DNA of 11,254 nucleotides from Pseudomonadota bacterium. GTDB taxonomy: Bacteria > Pseudomonadota > Alphaproteobacteria > Caulobacterales > Caulobacteraceae. Below the pieces are notes generated by a model. It was not told the origin of the DNA. It searched no databases and saw nothing but the letters and a program-made list of their open reading frames with translations. A program made the translations under genes and the position numbers. Where the stretch lies: NCBI GenBank assembly GCA_023445955.1, contig JAEXJH010000389.1:1-11254 (forward strand), given 5' to 3'. Below, piece after piece: positions 7,374 to 11,254 of this stretch (its first letter is position 1; the number at the start of each line of letters is the position of its first letter).

Positions 7374-8749
7374 GCGCTGTAGCCGACATCCAGGAATGCC
7401 GGGATTTCCTGGCGGCCCACCCGCAGGTGCGGTTCGTCGATGTGTTCTTCACCAGCATGACCGGTGTGCCGCGCGGCAAGCGGCTGCGGATCCATGAGCT
7501 GGAGGCGATCTACGAGTACGGCCGCTTCTTGCCGGGCTCGATCCTGGTGGTCGACACCAACGGCGCCGACTGCGAGGACACCGGCCTGGTCTGGGAAGAC
7601 GGCGACGCCGACCGCCGCGCGCGGCCCGTGCCGGGGACCCTGACCCTTGCCCCCTGGCTGGGCCCCGACGTCGCCCAGGTGATGCTGTCGCTGTACGAGC
7701 TGGACGGGACGCCCAACGACCTGGACCCGCGCCACGTGCTGCAACGGGTGCTGGATCGCTACGCCGCCGATGGCTTGACGCCGGTCGCGGCGTGCGAGCT
7801 GGAATACTACCTCGTCGACCTCGAGCGCGGCCCCAGCGGCGAGCTGCAGCCGGCCAAGTCCATGCAGACCGGCCTGCGTCCCAGCGGCATCCAGGTCTAT
7901 GGCCTGCCCGAGCTGGAAGGCCACGCGCCGTTCCTGCGCGAGCTGTGGGACACCGCCGACGTGATCGGCGTGCCGCTGGAAGGAGCGATCTCGGAGTTCG
8001 CCCCGGGCCAGGTCGAACTGACCCTGAAGCACAAGCCCGACGCCCTGCGCGCTTGCGACGACGCCCTGCTGTACAAGCGCATGGCCAAGGGCGTGGCCCT
8101 GCGGCATGGCTGCGAGGCCACCTTCATGGCCAAGCCCTGGGCCGACCGCGCCGGCAACGGCTTCCACGTTCATGTCAGCTTCAACGACGCCGATGGTAAC
8201 AACCTGTGCGCCGCTGAAGACACCGAGGGCTCGGCGATGCTCAAGCACGCCATCGGCGGCATGAAGGTGCTGCTGGGCGAGGGCATGGCCGTCCTGGCGC
8301 CCAACGCCAACAGCTATCGCCGCTTCAAGGCCAACTCCTACGCGCCGGTCGCCGCGACCTGGGGCGTCAACAACCGCACCGTCAGCCTGCGCGTGCCGGC
8401 GGGACCGGCCAAGACGCGCCATGTCGAGCACCGCGTCGCCGGCGCCGACGGCAATCCATACCTGGTCATGGCCGTGCTGCTGGCCAGCGCGCACCACGGC
8501 CTGACCCACAAGATCGATCCGGGCCCGGCGGTGGTCGGCGACGGCTATGCGGCCGCGGCCAAGGAGAAGTCGCGCCTGCCGGCCAACTGGTTCGCGGCGG
8601 TCGACCTGTTCGAGAAATCGGAGGTCCTGCGCGACTACCTCGGCGACCGCTTCGTGGACATGTTCGTCTCGGTCAAGCGCACCGAACAGGCGCGCTTCTT
8701 CGAGGTGGTCACCGAGCTCGATTTCGACTGGTACCTCCGCAACGCTTGA
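7370..8749 (+). CDS. puuA: Glutamine synthetase family protein, probable gamma-glutamylpolyamine synthetase (PuuA-like)
   Basis: This is an ATP-dependent ligase of the glutamine synthetase fold, likely joining glutamate to an amine such as putrescine to protect it for catabolism. The 459-residue length is close to PuuA (about 472). Visible active-site motifs are ACELEYYL (141-148, metal ligands Glu143/Glu145), ISEFAPGQVEL (207-217, Glu209/Glu216), NGFHVHVSF (263-271, ATP/metal His266 and His268), NRTVSLRVP (335-343) and RHVEHRVAGADGNPYL (350-365). The segment matching the GlnA adenylylation loop (NLYDLPPE) reads AAKEKSRLPA and has no Tyr, so GlnE control is not expected. The start at 7370 (ATGA overlap with the upstream stop) gives the normal N-terminus; the frame is open further upstream but only inside the aminotransferase gene. 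Neighbouring PuuC, GabD and polyamine-binding genes argue for a polyamine substrate. Other amines (ethanolamine, alkylamines) are handled by relatives and remain possible. Confidence 0.87.
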   Translation: MSAVADIQECRDFLAAHPQVRFVDVFFTSMTGVPRGKRLRIHELEAIYEYGRFLPGSILVVDTNGADCEDTGLVWEDGDADRRARPVPGTLTLAPWLGPDVAQVMLSLYELDGTPNDLDPRHVLQRVLDRYAADGLTPVAACELEYYLVDLERGPSGELQPAKSMQTGLRPSGIQVYGLPELEGHAPFLRELWDTADVIGVPLEGAISEFAPGQVELTLKHKPDALRACDDALLYKRMAKGVALRHGCEATFMAKPWADRAGNGFHVHVSFNDADGNNLCAAEDTEGSAMLKHAIGGMKVLLGEGMAVLAPNANSYRRFKANSYAPVAATWGVNNRTVSLRVPAGPAKTRHVEHRVAGADGNPYLVMAVLLASAHHGLTHKIDPGPAVVGDGYAAAAKEKSRLPANWFAAVDLFEKSEVLRDYLGDRFVDMFVSVKRTEQARFFEVVTELDFDWYLRNA

Positions 8750-8793
8750 GTGCGGAATGAACGCTTAAACATCGGAACAAGAGGGAGTTTCAG

Positions 8794-9888
8794 ATGAGCG
8801 GATACAGGAATGGCGGGGCCTCGCGGCGCTCGCTGCTGACGGCCTTCGGGGCGGCGGCGATCGGCTTCAGTTTCACGGCCTGCGGCGAGAAGCCCAAGGC
8901 TGCGGGCGCGGGCGGCGAGGAGCCCAAGCTGAACTTCTACAACTGGGACACCTATATCGGTGAGACCACGCTCGGCGACTTCAAGAAGGCGTCCGGCATC
9001 GACGTGAACATGAGCCTGTTCGCGACGAACGACGAGTTGTTCGCCAAGCTCAAGGCGGGCAATCCGGGTTTCGACGTGATCGTGCCGTCCAACGAGTTCG
9101 TGACCCGCATGGGCCAGGCCGGCCTGCTCGAGCCGCTGGATCACGCCAAGATCCCGAACATGAAGAACATCGACCCGTCGTTCCTCAATCCGGAATACGA
9201 CCCGGGCCGCAAGTACTCGATGCCCTACACCTGGCTGCTGCTGGGCATCGGCTATCGCAAGAGCAAGGTCCAGGGCGTGCCCGACAGCTGGAAGTGGCTG
9301 TTCGACAGCGACAAGTACAAGGGCCGCATCGCCCTGCTGTCCGAGAGCGCAGATCTGGTGCGCCTGTCGGCCAAGTATCTGGGCCACAGCGTCAACGACA
9401 TCCCGGCCGAGATGCTGCCGAAGATCGAGCAGATGCTGATCAAGCAGAAGCCGTTCGTGAAGGCCTTCCACGACGACAACGGCCAGGACCTCTTGGTCTC
9501 GGGCGAGGTCGATCTCGTGCTCGAATACAACGGCGACATCGCCCAGGTGATGAAGGACGACCCGGACCTCGACTTCGTGGTGCCCAAGGAAGGCTCGCTG
9601 ATCAACAGCGACACCCTGTGCATCCCGAAAGGCGCGCCGCGGCCGGGCAACGCCCACGCCTTCATCAACTACCTGCTGGACGCCCAGGCCGGGGCGGAGA
9701 TCACCAAGACGATCCTCTACCCGACCCCGAACGCGGCGGCCAAGGCGCTGATGCCCGACACCTACAAGAACAACCCGGTGATCTTCCCGCCGGCCGACAT
9801 CATGGCCAAGTGCGAGTACGGGGCCTTCGAAGGGGCCGAGAAGGCTAGCCTGTACGAGGAAATCATCACGCGGGTGCGGGCGGCTTAA
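8794..9888 (+). CDS. Polyamine ABC transporter substrate-binding lipoprotein (PotD/PotF family)
   Basis: This is a periplasmic solute-binding protein for putrescine or spermidine uptake, 364 residues long. The N-terminus GASRRSLLTAFGAAAIGFSF carries a twin-arginine-like SRRSLL (10-15), a hydrophobic stretch and a lipobox-like FTAC with Cys30. It is probably exported by Tat or Sec and lipid-anchored. The mature fold begins with LNFYNWDTYIGE (46-57; aromatic Trp51/Tyr54 expected to hold the ligand) and FDVIVPSNEF (93-102). It continues with LEYNGDIAQV (243-252, Asp248) and LINSDTLCIPKGAP (269-282, Asp273), where PotD/PotF place amine-binding acids. PotF has a Trp where Tyr245 sits, so ligand preference may differ. 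GAGGGAG 6-12 bases upstream is a good ribosome-binding site. It follows the glutamine synthetase gene by 44 bp. No permease or ATPase gene follows; the next gene is convergent, so the partner membrane components must be elsewhere. Confidence 0.88.
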   Translation: MSGYRNGGASRRSLLTAFGAAAIGFSFTACGEKPKAAGAGGEEPKLNFYNWDTYIGETTLGDFKKASGIDVNMSLFATNDELFAKLKAGNPGFDVIVPSNEFVTRMGQAGLLEPLDHAKIPNMKNIDPSFLNPEYDPGRKYSMPYTWLLLGIGYRKSKVQGVPDSWKWLFDSDKYKGRIALLSESADLVRLSAKYLGHSVNDIPAEMLPKIEQMLIKQKPFVKAFHDDNGQDLLVSGEVDLVLEYNGDIAQVMKDDPDLDFVVPKEGSLINSDTLCIPKGAPRPGNAHAFINYLLDAQAGAEITKTILYPTPNAAAKALMPDTYKNNPVIFPPADIMAKCEYGAFEGAEKASLYEEIITRVRAA

Positions 9889-9899
9889 CTTTGACGTCT

Positions 9900-9940
9900 C
9901 CTCCCCCTCTGGGGGAGGTGGCCCAGAGGGCCGGAGGGGG
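9900..9940. repeat. Double-hairpin C/G-rich intergenic repeat (copy A)
   Basis: CCTCCCCC (9900-9907) and GGGGGAGG (9911-9918) form an 8-bp stem around TCT. A second stem GGCCC (9920-9924) and GGGCC (9928-9932) encloses AGA, and a GGAGGGGG tail follows. This two-stem layout is that of the REP-like elements frequent between Caulobacter genes. It fills the 72-bp space between the convergent binding-protein and capsid genes, where it may help end or stabilise both transcripts. There is no T-run, so it is not a classic intrinsic terminator. Confidence 0.7.
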
Positions 9941-9960
9941 CAGCGCCGAGGCTGGCCGAA

Positions 9961-11187
9961 CTAGCTCACCGCGAACTTCAGCAGCTTCACCGCATCAAAG
10001 TTCTGCACCCCGCCCCCCACGCGCTTGGTGGTGTAGAACAGCACGTGCGGCTTGGCCGAGTACGGGTCGCGCAGCACGCGCACGCCGGCGCGGTCGACGA
10101 TCAGGTAGCCCTTCTCGAAGTCGCCGAAGGCCAGGGCCATGGCGTTGGCGCCGACATCGGGCATGGCCTCGATCTCGGTGACCGGGAAGCCCAGCAGGCT
10201 CGCCGACTGACCCGGCTGCAGCGCTGCGTTCCAGATGTAGTTGCCTTGCGCGTCCTTGAACTTGCGCACGGCGCTGACCGTGCGGCGGTTCATGACGAAG
10301 CGGCCGTTCTGGCGATACTGGGTCTTGGCCGCGTAGATCAGGTCGATCAGCTTGTCGGTCGGGTTGCTGGCCGGCCAGGCGCCGGCGACGCCGGTGGCCA
10401 GGTAGCCGACCTGACCCCAGGTGTAGCTGGCGTCCGGCGCGGCGGCGTAGCTCAGCAGGCCCTTGGGCTTGTTGACTCCGTCGCCGCTCACGAAGGCCGT
10501 GGTCTCCTGGGCGGCGAAGGCGTCCTGCACCTCCTCGGCCAGCCACTCGTCGATGCTGACATAGGCGTCGTCCAGCAGGGCCTGGGTGGCGGCCGGGCTG
10601 GCGTAGAGCTCGCCGGCCGGGAAGTCGATGACGTCCAGAGTGGGCGCGGTCGTTTCCGGACGCGCCGCGGTCTCGGCCACCCAGGCGGCGGCCAGGCCCG
10701 TCGGCGACACCGGCTTGCGGAACGTGCCGGCGCCGATGGTGCGCACCTGGCAGATCTCGCGCATCGGCGAGGTGGCGGCCAGGCGACGCAGGATTAGCCG
10801 CTCCAGCTCCGGCGGGGCGACATAGCCGCCGGCGGTGGCCACGCCCTCGGACAGACCCTTGGCCTCCAGCAGCGCGGCGGGGGTCTCGCCGGTCTTCACG
10901 TAGCGGTCGAAGGCGGCCTTGCGCTCGTCGACGACATGCGCCAGCGGCGCATCAGCCGAAAGAGAAGGCCGGCGCAGGTCCGACATCAACCGGTCCAGCC
11001 GATCCTGGGCGCGCGAGACGGCGTCGTCGATGCGGCCGACCTTCTCCTCCAGCAGCACATCGGCCCGCTTGGTCTCGATCGCCGCCAGCCGTTGGTCGTT
11101 GGCGGCCTTGAAGCTCTCGAACGCCGTCAGGACGGCCGCCAGCGCCGCGCGGGCCTCGGGCGAGGCCGCGTGTTTGGTTTCCTTCAT
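9961..11187 (-). CDS. HK97-fold major capsid protein, gene transfer agent gp5 type
   Basis: This is the major head protein of a tailed-phage-like particle, 408 residues. Residues 10-75 are helical and charged (LLEEKVGRIDDAVSRAQDRL, 45-64), the scaffold-like delta domain expected to be removed by a prohead protease. The HK97 shell domain follows from about 110: GGYVAPPELERLI (120-132), AAWVAETAARPET (167-179), SPAATQALLDDA (197-208), FVSGDGVNKPKGLL (232-245), RQNGRFVMNRRT (292-303), FPVTEIEAMPDV (334-345) and the ending DRAGVRVLRDPYSAKP (365-380), FYTTKRVGGGVQNFDAVKLL (384-403). From memory the ending and the LLEEKV segment closely match the Rhodobacter GTA capsid, so a GTA or GTA-derived origin is favoured over an ordinary prophage. 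GGAG lies 8-11 bases before the ATG. No protease, portal or head-tail genes are visible; both sides carry intergenic repeats, and base composition matches the host genes. Confidence 0.9.
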   Translation of the reverse strand: MKETKHAASPEARAALAAVLTAFESFKAANDQRLAAIETKRADVLLEEKVGRIDDAVSRAQDRLDRLMSDLRRPSLSADAPLAHVVDERKAAFDRYVKTGETPAALLEAKGLSEGVATAGGYVAPPELERLILRRLAATSPMREICQVRTIGAGTFRKPVSPTGLAAAWVAETAARPETTAPTLDVIDFPAGELYASPAATQALLDDAYVSIDEWLAEEVQDAFAAQETTAFVSGDGVNKPKGLLSYAAAPDASYTWGQVGYLATGVAGAWPASNPTDKLIDLIYAAKTQYRQNGRFVMNRRTVSAVRKFKDAQGNYIWNAALQPGQSASLLGFPVTEIEAMPDVGANAMALAFGDFEKGYLIVDRAGVRVLRDPYSAKPHVLFYTTKRVGGGVQNFDAVKLLKFAVS

Positions 11188-11215
11188 GGGGATCTCCGGG
11201 TTGGGATTAGGAGAT

Positions 11216-11252
11216 GCTCCCCCGCGATGCGGGGGAGCTGTCGCGGAGCGAC
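11216..11252. repeat. Double-hairpin C/G-rich intergenic repeat (copy B)
   Basis: GCTCCCCCGC (11216-11225) and GCGGGGGAGC (11229-11238) form a perfect 10-bp stem around GAT. GTCGC (11240-11244) and GCGAC (11248-11252) form a second stem around GGA. The order (C-rich first stem, TG, shorter second stem) is the same as in copy A at 9900 and in the same orientation, so these are two members of one repeat family. It lies 28 bases upstream of the capsid start codon, and its 3' end is cut by the window edge. Confidence 0.7.
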
Positions 11253-11254
11253 TG

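Noticed and set aside
2370..8509. Several long open frames (350-490 codons) antisense to the GntR, dehydrogenase, aminotransferase and glutamine synthetase genes
   Set aside because: Their translations are low-complexity strings rich in Gly, Arg, His, Gln and Ala with no recognisable domains. They mirror the codon bias of high-GC genes on the other strand.
9900..9940. CRISPR array or intrinsic terminator
   Set aside because: There is only one unit here with no regular spacers, and no T-run follows either stem; it fits a REP-like double hairpin.

Overview
The window looks like a stretch of alphaproteobacterial chromosome, most likely Caulobacter or a close relative. The evidence is the very high GC content, strong G/C third-position bias, a capsid gene that closely resembles the gene transfer agent (GTA) capsid of the Rhodobacter/Caulobacter lineage, and C/G-rich double-hairpin intergenic repeats (CTCCCCC...GGGGGAG type) of the kind scattered through Caulobacter genomes. 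The organism is inferred from sequence patterns alone.

Layout. (1) 22-837, minus strand: a membrane acyltransferase-3 family protein that appears to lack its C-terminal third. (2) 954-2267, minus strand: a class III omega-amino acid:pyruvate aminotransferase. (3) 2343-3014, plus strand: a FadR-type GntR regulator, divergent from the aminotransferase. (4) 3081-9888, plus strand: a tightly packed five-gene run of PuuC-like aldehyde dehydrogenase, GabD succinate-semialdehyde dehydrogenase, a HemL-like class III aminotransferase, a PuuA-like glutamine synthetase family enzyme, and a polyamine-binding lipoprotein. The internal junctions are a 7-bp gap, two ATGA overlaps and a 44-bp gap. (5) 9961-11187, minus strand: an HK97-fold major capsid protein of the GTA gp5 type, convergent with the operon and flanked on both sides by double-hairpin repeats. 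No gene-free stretch reaches 300 bases; the longest is 838-953.

How the genes work together. The central block reads as a polyamine (putrescine-like) uptake and catabolism module. The binding protein captures the amine, the glutamine synthetase homologue gamma-glutamylates it, an amine-removing step gives the aldehyde, the PuuC-like enzyme oxidises the aldehyde, and an aminotransferase plus GabD carry the GABA-level intermediate to succinate. The FAD oxidase PuuB and the hydrolase PuuD of the E. coli Puu pathway are not in the window, while two different class III aminotransferases are. This suggests transamination may replace the oxidase step, or that the missing genes lie elsewhere.

Regulation. 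The same dyad, AAYTGYGATCACAAT, lies in the promoter region of the divergent aminotransferase and again just upstream of the puuC-like gene. These two sites bracket the GntR gene and are its best candidate operators. They place the aminotransferase and the five-gene run in one regulon.
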